Positions 11,763-21,465 of a stretch of 64,000 bases of DNA are shown piece after piece. The notes under the pieces are model-generated. The model was not told where the DNA came from. It saw only the letters and a program-made list of their open reading frames with translations, and did not search any database. The translations under genes were made by a program, and so were the position numbers. How positions within the stretch are numbered: position 1 is the first letter of the stretch; each line of letters opens with the position of its first letter. The DNA comes from Gigaspora margarita (Eukaryota > Glomeromycota > Glomeromycetes > Diversisporales > Gigasporaceae): the NCBI GenBank assembly GCA_009809945.1, contig WTPW01000021.1:385966-449965 (forward strand), read 5' to 3'.

Positions 11763-13285
11763 GTTATCCTGAGCATGATTAAAAACTACTCGAAGATACA
11801 GACAATTGTAGATCCAGACACATTCGAGAAATATATATGACTCAGGAAATTAATCCAAAAGTAGGACCTCTCACTACTAACCAAGGAGCCCAGTTTAGAC
11901 AATTGCTTCTTGAATTTGCAGACCTCTTTGCAAAAGATATGACCCAACTAGGTAGAACTGACCTAGTCATTCATTGAATATTCACTGATGATGGACCCCC
12001 TATTAGCTCACGACCCTATATGGTACCTCTTACCGAACAAACGGTTATAAATGAAGAAGTACAACGAATGTTGGAAAATAAATTAATTAGAGAGTCCTCT
12101 AGTCCTTGGGCCTCTCCTGTTGTACTTGTAAACAAGAAAAATGGAAAGAAAAGATTTTGTGTAGATTANCGNAAGCTNAANAATNTTACCAAGAAAGACC
12201 AATACCCCCTACCTCGAATTGATGAAATGCTCNATTCNCTCGCCGGAGCNACTTACTTTTCCACTTTAGATCTTATGAGTGGATATTGGCAAGTAAAAGT
12301 ACACCCAGAAGATAGAGAGAAAACTGCTTTTATAACCAGATATGGAACCTATGAATTTAACGTCATGCCTTTTGGATTGTGTAATGCCCCTGCTACCTTT
12401 CAATATCTCATGAACCAAGTTTATAAAGGTATAGCCTACAAGTACGTTGTAGTATACCTAGATGATACCAATGTCTTCTCTCAAACATTTGATGATCACA
12501 TTAAACATCTTCGAGAAGTCTTTACTAGAATTAGAAAAGCTGGATTAAAATTAAATATTGAAAAGTGTAATTTTTGGATGAAACGATTACCTTTTTTAGG
12601 ACATATCATAGAAGAAAAAGGAATCTCCCCAGACCCAGACAAGATAATTGCTGTGCAAAACATCCAACCTCCCTAGAGTGTAACCCAATTATGATCATTT
12701 TTGGGACTCGCTGGATACTATAGACGATTCATCAAACATTTCTCCTCCATTGCTCATCCTCTTAACCAGTTATTGCATAAGGACAATGCTTATGAATGGA
12801 ACATGAAATGTCAAAAGGCTTTTGATGAATTAAAACACCGGTTGACTACTGCCCCTATCCTCGTCTACCCAGACTATAGAAAAGAATTTATTCTTGCTAC
12901 CGATGCATCGTATGAAGGATTTGGAGCCACTTTAAGCCAACTCTCTGATGATAAAAAGGAACACCCAATTGCCTATACTAGTAAAAGTTTGAAAAAGGAA
13001 GAAGTGAATTATGGAGCTACTGAACTAGAATGTGCTGCCATTGTATGGGCCATTGAACATTTCCATAAATATTTTGGTACAAGTCACTTTACCTTAGTTA
13101 CAGACCACTCTGCTCTTAAATGGTTAAAGTCATCCCAACCTAAAGGACGTTTAGGTCGTTGGATCATGAAACTCCAACCCTACCATTTTACAATTATACA
13201 CAAACCCGGAAGAATCCATTCAAATGTTGATGCTCTTTCTAGACTACCGATTCAGACACACCCTCGTACTATTGACCCCACATGA
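11763..13285 (+). pseudogene. Reverse transcriptase and RNase H of the young gypsy element
   Basis: The frame contains the fingers/palm signatures VPLTEQ, FSTLDLMSGYWQV, FNVMPFGLCNAPATFQ and the catalytic YLDD (about 12459-12470), then FLGHII and LAGYYRRFI. RNase H follows with TDASYEGFGA, ELECAAIVWAIEHF, TDHSALKWL and VDALSR. RT and RNase H synthesise the cDNA in the particle. Breaks are TAA at 11786 (CAA in the old copy), TGA near 11976, TAG at 12674 and TGA at 12692; four of four can be single transitions. Several N bases at 12168-12250 hide part of the fingers region. The YLDD is followed by Thr rather than the usual Ile/Val. Confidence 0.9.
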
Positions 13286-14569
13286 ATTTAGACCAATACC
13301 AAAATCTAATAGAATATTTAGAATCAGACACTCTCTCCCCTAACTTAAAGGACAATGAAAAAAAGGACAATTATTAACCAATCTAGACGGTATGAAGTGA
13401 AAAACAAATTATTATACAAAAAGAATAGAAAAGATCCAGACAAACCAATTAGAGTTATCAAATGGACTGAAGTCGAACCAATATTGTACATGATGCATAG
13501 TCATCATACTGCTGGACATTTAGGAACAGATGCTATGTATTATAAGATATCTGAATGATATTATTGGGACCAAATGTATAGAGATGTTCAGAACTATGTT
13601 CGCTCCTGTGAAATATATCAAAAACGAGGAAAAAGTAAAAGAAAGGAACCTCTCCACCTTATTCAAGTTGGAAGAGCCTTTGAGCGTGTAGGAATAGATT
13701 TAGTTGGACCTCTCCCTATAACCCCTCAAAATAATCGCTATATTATTGTTGCTACCGATTACCTTACCCGTTGGCTAGAAGCCAAAGCTGTACCAGATGC
13801 AGGAGCAGAAACCTTAGCCAAGTTTATTTTTGAAGAAATTGTTTGTAGACATGGAGTACCTAAGATGATACTCTCAGATAATGGAAAGAATTTTGTTAGT
13901 GAAATTGTGAGGATACCATGTGAAAAGTTCTTGATAAAACATATATTTTCTTTACCCTACCACCCCCAAACCAACAGAATGGTTTAAAGATTAAACAGAA
14001 CCCTTTGCAACTCTCTTGCAAAAGTTACAGAAAAAGATACAGAATGGGATACACATATACCTGCTGTACTATTTGCATACAGGACCAAATGACATGCAAC
14101 TACTGGATACACTCCTTTTCATTTGGTATATGGTCGACAAGCTATTTTACCAATTGAAACTGTTATCCCTATTGACCCAGGTGAACCAGATGATGAAGTC
14201 TCTCTCAAAGATAGTATTCTCCAAAGAGCATTTGAATTAATTGAAGAATTACCTTATCACCATGGTAATGCCAGAGAAAATACAATTAAGTCTCAAAAGA
14301 AACAGAAGGTTAGATTTGATTCCAAGATACAGAAAGAAGAATTTGAAATTGGTGATAAAGTTTGGGTACAAAGAAAGGACATTGAAGCCTCTAGATCTGC
14401 AAAATTTGAAGAGAAAAGAATAGGACCATTTATTGTTAAGGAAAAATTAAATAATGGCGCCTATAAACTGTGTACAATAGATGGAAAAACATTAAAGCAG
14501 TACTACAATAGTGATCGTCTTGTTAAGTACTACGAGAAACAAGATTGGCAACCTATGATTATCATTTGA
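13286..14569 (+). pseudogene. Integrase of the young gypsy element, catalytic Glu lost
   Basis: The N-terminal zinc domain shows the His pair in HSHHTAGHLG (about 13498-13527), but the expected C-x2-C reads CEIY, a TGT-to-TAT loss. The DDE core has GIDLVGPLP, then LSDNGKNF, and in the HPQTN motif region the third acidic codon is TAA (13984-13986), so the catalytic Glu is a stop. A further TGA is at 14090. The C-terminal part (14123-14569) is open and includes VYGRQAILPIE and GDKVWVQRKD, the usual gypsy DNA-binding tail. Integrase would join cDNA to host DNA; this copy cannot. Confidence 0.88.
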
Positions 14570-15119
14570 ATCTCTAGGAAGAAATTCTTAAAACGGATGG
14601 AAACACAGCCTCAACCCCTTAATTTACTGTGTACAACAAATAATTTTTTTTCGAATCTAGACTACCCCATTTTTTTTTTTTGTAAACTTAGAAACAGAAA
14701 TAATATATAGTGATATATAGATAAGAATCGGATTTTAACTTCGTGGAACGATTACCACTAAGTAAAGTCAGTCAATATTGCTCCGTTTGAGCTGAAATTT
14801 TGCCTATATACGTAGCAGAGGATTGCGCATCTTTTCTACTAAGCTTATCTTAGTACGAAAACTCCATTGGGACTCGCAAATCGACTTGACGGCATTTTTG
14901 ATCGACAAGAAGATTTTTGGTCATGTGATCAACGTTACGATTTTTAAGTCACATGAGTGACGCCGCGAAACAATTAAACAAGCCCTATTCTTTAATTTGA
15001 CATGTATAACAATATTTTTTTATTTTTTTTTTAGAGTAGCCTTTGTCTTAACATTAAAATTACTAGAAACATTCCTCCTTCCCTTTTCTCTCTTAATACC
15101 ATAAACTTTAATTCTTGAA
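14570..15119 (+). other. Non-coding block between pol and ORF3, with a CpG-rich insert
   Basis: Flanking bases align with 16895-17090 of the old copy, but about 14690-15020 has no counterpart there. That part contains more than ten CpGs (for example in ttcgtgg, tacgtagc, gacgccgcg) within an otherwise CpG-poor element, plus self-complementary phrases around gtcatgtgatc and agtcacatgagtgac. It may be an insertion or a regulatory block for ORF3. No ORF is supported. Confidence 0.45.
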
Positions 15120-15870
15120 ATGGAAACTTTTTCTCTGCAACCTCAAACCTTAATTGCCCTTGCAGATTTAGTTAAACAATGGAACCAAGACCCCATATCA
15201 TGTCACAACAGTCTTGTTATTACTGGGAATCATGTCGCAGTAACTGACGGAAAAGATATTTTACTTTCTGTACAGTTCCCTACAGAAAATGAAAACCAGA
15301 ACCAGAGCCACTCTACAGAAATAGAACTACATGAAGAACCAGAAACAGTTAATGAAGAAACGACCCCACTACTTCCCTCAAGTGAACTTCTAACTAATGA
15401 AGTCCAAAATACTGTACTAGAAACAGATGCTGTTCTCAAAGAACTCATTAAATACCTAACCGAGGATAAACAAAATACTCCTTTACGAGAAAGTCCTCTC
15501 TTGACTTTTGCATAGCAAGATCAAGCAAGTGAAATCATAAATCGGTTAAACCAAGAAATTAGAGGAAGCCAAAGAGAAAAAACAAATTCGAACACTTGAA
15601 GCTTGTTACTACTTAGGACAACTTTTAGAAGAATTTAAGGAAGATTCTGAAATCCTTAAAGAAATTAAGAATCTCTTTAAAACCTCTCTTGGAACACGAT
15701 GAACTTATAACTTTTGGAAAGGAGCCAAATGAACCTACCAAGTCTTTCAAGATACAGACCCTTCACGATTGTATTATACCCAGTATTTATCTCTTAATAA
15801 CTTAACCAGATTATCTGTTGATGACTTTGAAAAATTGCTTGACCCAGGAACTCACAGAGTTCGTTCTTAA
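15120..15870 (+). pseudogene. ORF3: extra ORF between integrase and 3' LTR
   Basis: An ATG at 15120 opens 131 codons rich in Gln, Glu and Leu, ending at TAG 15513. After a one-base frame change near 15570 a second frame reads an acidic helical part (LEACYYLGQLLEEFKED...) and a C-terminal part with FWKGAK, DPSRLYYTQYL and SVDDFEKLL, ending at TAA 15868-15870 next to the purine tract. Stops at 15700 and 15730 are TGAs compatible with CGA or TGG. The old copy retains a homologue at 17071-17866 in the same place, so the ORF belongs to the family. I recognise no domain; it could be an accessory or envelope-position protein, but no signal peptide or membrane segment is visible. Confidence 0.6.
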
Positions 15871-15882
15871 AGGGGACAGAAA
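15869..15882 (+). other. Polypurine tract
   Basis: AAAGGGGACAGAAA directly precedes the 3' LTR and would prime plus-strand cDNA synthesis. It overlaps the ORF3 stop codon. The old copy has a similar tract at 17860-17872. Confidence 0.8.
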
Positions 15883-16355
15883 TGTTATAGAATAGGTTGC
15901 TTGACCAAAGCGTAGTTTTACAGTTTTACAGTTTTACAGTTTTACAGTTTTACAGTTTTACAGTTTTACAGTTTTACAGTTTTACAGTTTTACAGTTTTA
16001 CCGTTTTACCATTTTATAGTTTTATTATTATATTATATTTAGTATTTATTTAGCTTTGCAAAATGTATATAAACTCTAGCTTTTCTCCCTCCTCCACATC
16101 AGACTCAGATTCCCCTCTCCTCTCCTAATGTTTACAAATAAATATCCTCTCTATATTCTATCATATTATTATTAATAAAATATATCTTATTCCGATAAAT
16201 ATTCTCTTGCTCTTTGATAAATATATACTGAACTGCTCTAGTGAAGTAATATTCCACTTGCACACTGCTTCATATCTTCTCTGACCCTTACAAGATCCCT
16301 GTCGCTGTGTGTTGTGTTGCAAGTACTATATTGAAGGCAATAGTCGCTTGTAACA
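15883..16355 (+). repeat. 3' LTR of the young gypsy element (473 bp)
   Basis: Same ends as the 5' LTR. It carries ten perfect ttttacag units before three variants, against five in the 5' LTR, which accounts for 40 of the 41 bp length difference. The rest is one extra C in attcccctctcc. All seven substitutions from the 5' LTR are transitions, five of them at CpG/TpG or CpG/CpA positions. Confidence 0.93.
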
Positions 16356-16711
16356 CTAGCTAATCCAAATACAATGAGCATTTGAGTTAATCAAGGAATT
16401 ACTATATCAACATGAAAGTGCTAGAGTGAATACAAGCAAATTTCAAAAAAAACAAAAAGTTAGATTAGATTCACAGATACAGCAGGAAGAATTTGAAATT
16501 GGTAACAAAGTTTGGGTACAAAGAAAAGATATTGAAGCATTTTGCTCAGGAAAATTTGAAAAAAAAGAACTGGACCTTTTATTGTTAAAGATAAATTTAA
16601 CAATAGAGCCTACAAACTTTGTACAATAGAAGAAAAAACATTAAAACAGTACTACAATAGTAATCATTTTGTCAAGTATTACAAGAGACAAAATTGGCAA
16701 CCTGTGATTAT
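16356..16711 (+). pseudogene. Integrase C-terminal remnant of the old gypsy copy
   Basis: Resumes the old copy after the young element. It matches 14180-14565 apart from a deletion of about 36 bp at the start, and keeps the EFEIGNKVWVQRKDIEAF stretch (16481-16534) in an open frame. It is a fragment only. Confidence 0.75.
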
Positions 16712-16893
16712 TACCGTACATTACCAAATAGAAGCTACCAAAAAATTCTTGATTTTTTCTGGCTAAATCATAAAGTAGCTTTTATTCGAGTCTAATTTTA
16801 CTATTAAAACATAATGACTCTTTTTAGATTTTTGGATCCAAAATCAAGGGGTAGCTTCTATTCGAGGTAGCTTTTATTCAGTAATATATGGTA
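16712..16893. mobile_element. 182-bp TIR element in the old gypsy copy (TACCGTA ends)
   Basis: The left end TACCGTACATTACCAAATAG and the right end, read in reverse complement, TACCATATATTACTGAATAA are inverted repeats of about 28 bp, each followed inward by AAGCTACC. The young copy is uninterrupted at the equivalent place (14560-14575). The termini resemble those of the larger element at 55264-56514. No transposase is encoded, so it is a MITE. Confidence 0.7.
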
Positions 16894-17070
16894 TTTAGAA
16901 TTTTCAAAGAATATTTTTAAAATAATCAGAAACACAGCCTTATCCCTTTATTTACCCTTAATTTATTGTATACAACTATTTTTATACACTGATCCCACTT
17001 TTGTTAAAAATTAGAAATTGCTAAAAACATTTTTCTTTCTCTTCTTTAAGAAATTTAATTCTTAAAATAG

Positions 17071-17866
17071 AAACCCCTATTCTTCAAACCCAAACTATAA
17101 TTAGTCTGACTGAATTAGTTAAATATTGAAGCAAGCTCCCCTATCACATAATAATAGTTTAATTATTACTACTAACTATGTAACTATAAATAATGAAATT
17201 GATATTTTAATTTCTTTACAAATTCCTTTGAAGAATGACAACCAGAAACAGAATAACTTTGATGACTATTTATATAACCAGGGTTCTAATGATGTGGTTT
17301 ATATAGATGAAGACTCTTTAGAAAATTTTGAACCAGAAACAGATGATAATGAAGTTGAGGCTAAACTAGAAACTAACAAAGAAGAAGCAGTTACTTTTAG
17401 TGAATTAGAAAACATTATTAACCAAGATCCAGTAAATAATACTGTAAAAAAGTTAGCTATTAATCTAACAACTACTAAAAGTAGAACCAGTATTTGAAGA
17501 AACCCTATGATTGGAACTCCTTGACTGAATAACTCCAAGAAATACTTACTCAACTAAGAATAGAAACCTGAGAAAAGCACAAAGATTCCCAAATTCAAAT
17601 TCTAGATGCTATTACCTCAAACAATTAAAGACAAGTGTGGATACCAAGAAAAAATGCCAAAAGATATGGCATGTTCTAAAAGAAAGTTTAGAACTTCACT
17701 AAGCCACTCAAGTATGGAAATCTGCTAGTAGAATTTCCCAGGTTCTTCAAATTTGTAGAATAATCTGCCTCTACTCTACTACCCTAACCTGAACAAACTA
17801 AGTAAAGAAAATTTCTCCATGCTATTACATGAAGTCAGAATTTGCAGTGCTTATTCTTAAAAGGGA
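17071..17866 (+). pseudogene. ORF3 remnant of the old gypsy copy
   Basis: Aligns with 15120-15870. The part at 17126-17497 is still open and reads LSHNNSLIITTNYVTINNE, matching CHNSLVITGNHVAVTDGKD in the young copy, followed by an acidic stretch. The 3' half is broken by several stops. Conservation of position and pattern supports ORF3 as a true family gene. Confidence 0.6.
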
Positions 17867-17872
17867 TAGAAA

Positions 17873-17928
17873 TGTTATAGAATGAATTAAATAATATCTT
17901 TATTTTATTTTAATCATTATTATTTTTT
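17873..17928 (+). repeat. Left fragment of the old copy's 3' LTR
   Basis: Begins TGTTATAGAAT right after a purine tract, as in the young LTR, then diverges into A/T-rich sequence and is cut by the foldback element. The LTR resumes at 18974-19090, which ends in taccattt repeats, and finishes at 20196-20707. Confidence 0.65.
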
Positions 17929-18973
17929 GAGGATTGATATTTACACCCCATTTTTGATATTCATATCCCCTATCAAAAATCAAAAATTTTAAATCTTTAA
18001 GCAAAGATATCTTGACAACCATCTAACTAAATCCAATAACCCATTTTTATTTGCATTCTTTAAATTCATAGAATTTAAATAAAAAAAAGTTTATTGAATT
18101 TAATCAGATGGTTGTCAGGATACCTTCGCTCAAAGTTAGAGAAAATCAAAACATCTATCAAAATAAAGCTGTGCCAAAGTTTTTTAAAACTTTGAGTGAA
18201 GATATCTTGACAACCATCTGATCAAATTCGATGACTTTGTTTTATTTAAATTTTATATATTCATAGAATTCAAATAAAAAAAGTTAATTGAATTTGGTCA
18301 GATAGTTGTCAAGATATCATTGCTCAAAGTTAAAGAAAAATCAAAACGTCTATCAAAAGAAAAGCTGCGCCAAAATTTTTTTAAAACTTTAAGCAAAGAT
18401 ATATTGACAACCATCAAACCAAATTTGATGAACTTTTTTTTATTTGAATTCTATGAATTTATAGAATTCAAAAAAAAAATGTATCAAATTTGGTTAGATA
18501 GTTGTCAAGATACCTTTGCTCAAATTTTAAAAAAAAATTTTCTTTTGATAGATATTTTGGTTCTTCTTTAACTTTGAGTAATGATATCTTGACAACCATC
18601 TAACCAAATGCAATAAATTTTTTTTTATTTGAATTCTATGAATATATAGAATTCAAATAAAAAAGTTCATCAAATTTGATCAGATTGTCATCAAGATATC
18701 TTCACTCAAATTTTTAAAAAATTTTGGTGCAGCTTTATTTTGATAGACGTTTTGATTTTCTCTAACTTTGAGTGAAGGTATCCTGACAACCATCTGACTA
18801 AATTCAATAAACCTTTTTTATTTGAATTCTATGAATTTATAGAATGCAAATAAAAAAGGGTTTGTGAATTTAGTCAAATGGTTGTCAGGATATCTTCACT
18901 CAAAGATTTAAAATTTTTGATTTTTGATAGGTGGTATAAATATCAAAAATGGGAGGTATAAATATCAATCCCC
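17929..18973. mobile_element. Foldback element A: five palindromic units inside long inverted repeats
   Basis: The outer ends (ggattgatattta... and its inverse ending at 18971) pair over about 90 bp. Inside are five hairpin units of about 140 bp, at about 18000-18136, 18192-18330, 18386-18527, 18573-18713 and 18770-18906. Each has arms built on tttgagcgaagatatcttg and gacaaccatctgaccaaatt around a gaattctatgaattcatagaattc-like centre. The spacers between units are themselves mirror-inverted about unit 3. TATTTTTT lies on both sides (17921-17928, 18974-18981), a possible 8-bp target duplication in a T-rich context. No coding capacity. A sister element lies at 45781-46847. Confidence 0.8.
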
Positions 18974-19089
18974 TATTTTTTTAGTTAAATTTATTATATT
19001 ATTATCATTGTATTATTATTATTATAAATAGTCAAATAGAAGAATAAATAAAATGGTTACCATTTACTATTTCTACTATTTACCAGTTC

Positions 19090-20195
19090 TTTTTTTTTAA
19101 TATTTAAGGTAAGACCTTGTTCTTATCTTTATTAAATTTAATTGAAACTTTTTACAATACTGGAAAACCCTATATTTTTTAAATCTAATGCTAAGAATAA
19201 AAGCTTAGACATATACTGAAGTAAACTAAAATACTTATCTGTGGTCTAAACCTACCAGAGTGGCCAAGGCTCACCTAGATTTGTGTATATAAAAATATCA
19301 GAAAAGTATGTAGAGTATTTGATCTATTTAATAAGCCAAGTTTCTATTTTGAGCATGAAAATATGTGTTATGGATTCACAGTTCTGTGTATAATTTGTTA
19401 ACTGACTGATTGAATTTAGAAAGATAGCTAGAGTTGGGTATTATAGGTGTAATTGGTGATTTTGAGATCTGTCAATAAGTATAGAATCCAGATATTTGTA
19501 GAGATGAGTTGGTTAATATGTAGCAAAAGTTGAATAGTGAGTGTCCTTGCAGTTTTGTGATGCTATGTATTTGCTTAGTGTGTAAATAATATCTAGTGGG
19601 ATGAGACCAGTTAGAGTAGAGAACAATGAGGGTTTGTTAAGAGAGTGATAAATTTGAAAACTATCGAGATGTATTATTTGGTATAAAGGTCATTAGCAGT
19701 TGATTGTAAATATTCATTTTGTAGGGTTTGAGAACATGGTGCAGTGAATCTTCTATGATTTTAAGTATAGGTTCACAAGTTAGACATATGATCCAATATA
19801 ATGCATAACTTGCTTGTTGGCATAAGTGATATTTGTTGAAATATGAAGGGTTTCTTTTGTGTAAAATGTGAGAGAAGGGAAGATCATCCATAAGTATTTT
19901 GGTTCTGAATGATTTGAGTGTCGAGGACTGAAAGCTGTGTGCAAAATTTGAGATTTTTTGATTATTGTTAATATAGAGCCAGGTTGCATTCTAGCATATA
20001 TACTGGGAGATTGTTGTCTATTGTTGAAATCAGTTTTGTGATGTCCAGAGTGTGAATATGTATGCATAGCATACTGTTCTAACACTGCGATAAATAGGAA
20101 GTTCCATAGGAAGATTGTCAATTGAGAGTGTAAATTGAGTATTGTATATATTGTTGAAGTTAAAAAGAAGGTATAGAAAAATTAGTGACTGTGTG
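19090..20195 (-). mobile_element. 5'-truncated LINE (non-LTR retrotransposon) inserted in the old LTR
   Basis: On the minus strand 20120-19240 can be read, across frameshifts, as the C-terminal end of a LINE polyprotein: STLKSFRTKILMDDLPFSHI, LHKRNPSYFNKYHLCQQ and CLTCEPILKIIEDSLHHVL, followed by LTGLIPLDIIYTL-like text. The Cys-rich stretch after LHKRNP is typical of the zinc knuckle at the end of fungal LINE RTs, but two of its cysteines are lost. A T9 run at 19090-19098 would be the poly(A) tail of a minus-strand insertion. The 5' part with the RT core is absent. Identification is from general family resemblance. Confidence 0.5.
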
Positions 20196-20707
20196 CTAGT
20201 TGGTATTTACCATTTCTACCATTTACCTTTTCTACCATTTACTATTTTTACCATTTACCATTTTTACCATTTACTATTTCTACCATTTACCATTCTACCA
20301 TTTACTATTTTTACCATTTACTATTTCTGTGATTTACCATTTCTACTATTTCTACTATTTACTATTTACTGTTTCTACTGTTCTTACCATTTAACCATTT
20401 TTATTATTGTTGTAAAAGATATATAAACCCTAGTCCTTTTCCCTTCTGCACATTAGACTCAGATTCCCCTCTCCTCCCCTCTAATGTTTAGGAATAGTTA
20501 CCTATCTTGAATATTATATCATAAATAAATAAAATATATCTTTGCCAAATAAACTCTCTTGCTCACTAATAAATATATACTGAACTTCTCTAGTTAAGTA
20601 ATATTCTACTTGCACACTGCTTTATATCTTCTCTGGCCCTTATAAGATCCCTGTTACTGTATATTGTGTTGCAAGTACTATATTGAAGGCTATAGTTGCT
20701 TGTAACA
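20196..20707 (+). repeat. Right fragment of the old copy's 3' LTR with a taccattt microsatellite
   Basis: Opens with about 200 bp of imperfect taccatttc/taccattta repeats, the counterpart of the ttttacag array of the young LTR. It then matches the young LTR through atataaaccctag, cagactcagattcccc and caagtactatattgaagg to the end TTGTAACA at 20707. It marks the end of the old element. Confidence 0.8.
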
Positions 20708-21089
20708 CCATTAAAAAAGCTATTAGGCATGGCAAATTACACATATTCTGAAAATTTTGGTAAAATATTATTAATTTGTTTTTTTTTATATGTTGAACAA
20801 AAAATAATTTATTTTTTTCATCTAATATAAAGTAAAAAAGTGAATTAATAAAAGTTCATCCAATATATATGAAAATTTTAAGATAAATGTAATTTGTTAT
20901 TCCAAACAATTTTACTTAATGCATAAAAATCAATTTACTTAGTACTATTTGGACTTTTATATGTAGCAACTATTTGTGATTATAAAATTTACTTCTATAT
21001 AATCAAATAATACAAATCACAGTATTAGATGTGATTCTATAGTGTAATTACTATATGATCACACCTCTTTATAATCAACATTTTTGCTA

Positions 21090-21465
21090 CTGTGTGGGAC
21101 AGCAAAAGATATCAACTTTTTATTTTATTATTAAAAAAGTGCCCAATTTGATAAAGTCATTATAAAACATCAACTTTTTTACTAATATGCACCAAATTTA
21201 TGAAATGTAACACAAAAATAATAAATTTTTATTGGCTTATGCATGTAGATCAGTGCCAAATTTTTGGGTTATATATAAAATGCCAAAGTTTAAACTGTTA
21301 TAACATTATTAAAAATAAAAATCAAATAAAATCCTCTTTCAAAAATGTAGTTTGGGTTGCAAACTATTAATTTGAAGAGGAATGTTTGTTTTAATAATTT
21401 TTTGTCAAGTTATACTATTTTTAAAACAACCAATAAAATTGGATATCTTAAGCTGTCCCGCACTG
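21090..21465. mobile_element. 376-bp TA-flanked MITE
   Basis: The ends CTGTGTGGGACAGCAAAAGA and (inverse) CAGTGCGGGACAGCTTAAGA are inverted repeats flanked by TA (21088-21089, 21466-21467), as expected for Tc1/mariner-type insertion. The interior is A/T-rich and non-coding. Confidence 0.65.

Larger units (their letters stand above)
6365..16355 (+). mobile_element. Young, nearly full-length Ty3/gypsy LTR retrotransposon (9991 bp)
   Basis: The element has two LTRs that begin TGTTATAG and end TTGTAACA, a primer-binding-like site after the 5' LTR, a purine tract before the 3' LTR, and pol order RT-RNase H-integrase, which places it in Ty3/gypsy. It is flanked by CTAG at 6361-6364 and 16356-16359, and the sequence on either side is the interrupted older copy, so the insertion point is exact. 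The LTRs differ by seven substitutions (all transitions), one C indel and the number of 8-bp repeats. Coding regions carry several stops and frameshifts, so it is recent but dead. Confidence 0.93.
112..20707 (+). mobile_element. Old, decayed Ty3/gypsy LTR retrotransposon, split by later insertions
   Basis: Segments 112-6364, 16356-17928, 18974-19090 and about 20196-20707 line up in order with the younger element at 6365-16355, from gag through protease, zinc knuckles, RT, RNase H, integrase and ORF3 to the 3' LTR. The left end is missing: homology begins inside gag near 112, and bases 1-111 look unrelated. Every reading frame is full of stops, and most differences from the younger copy are C-to-T or G-to-A. 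The copy served as landing site for the younger element, three short elements, a foldback element and a LINE. Segment boundaries are by eye. Confidence 0.85.

Noticed and set aside
20142..20426. Two overlapping ORFs of Phe/Tyr/Leu/Thr-rich repeats
   Set aside because: They are translations of the taccatttc microsatellite in the old LTR, not genes.
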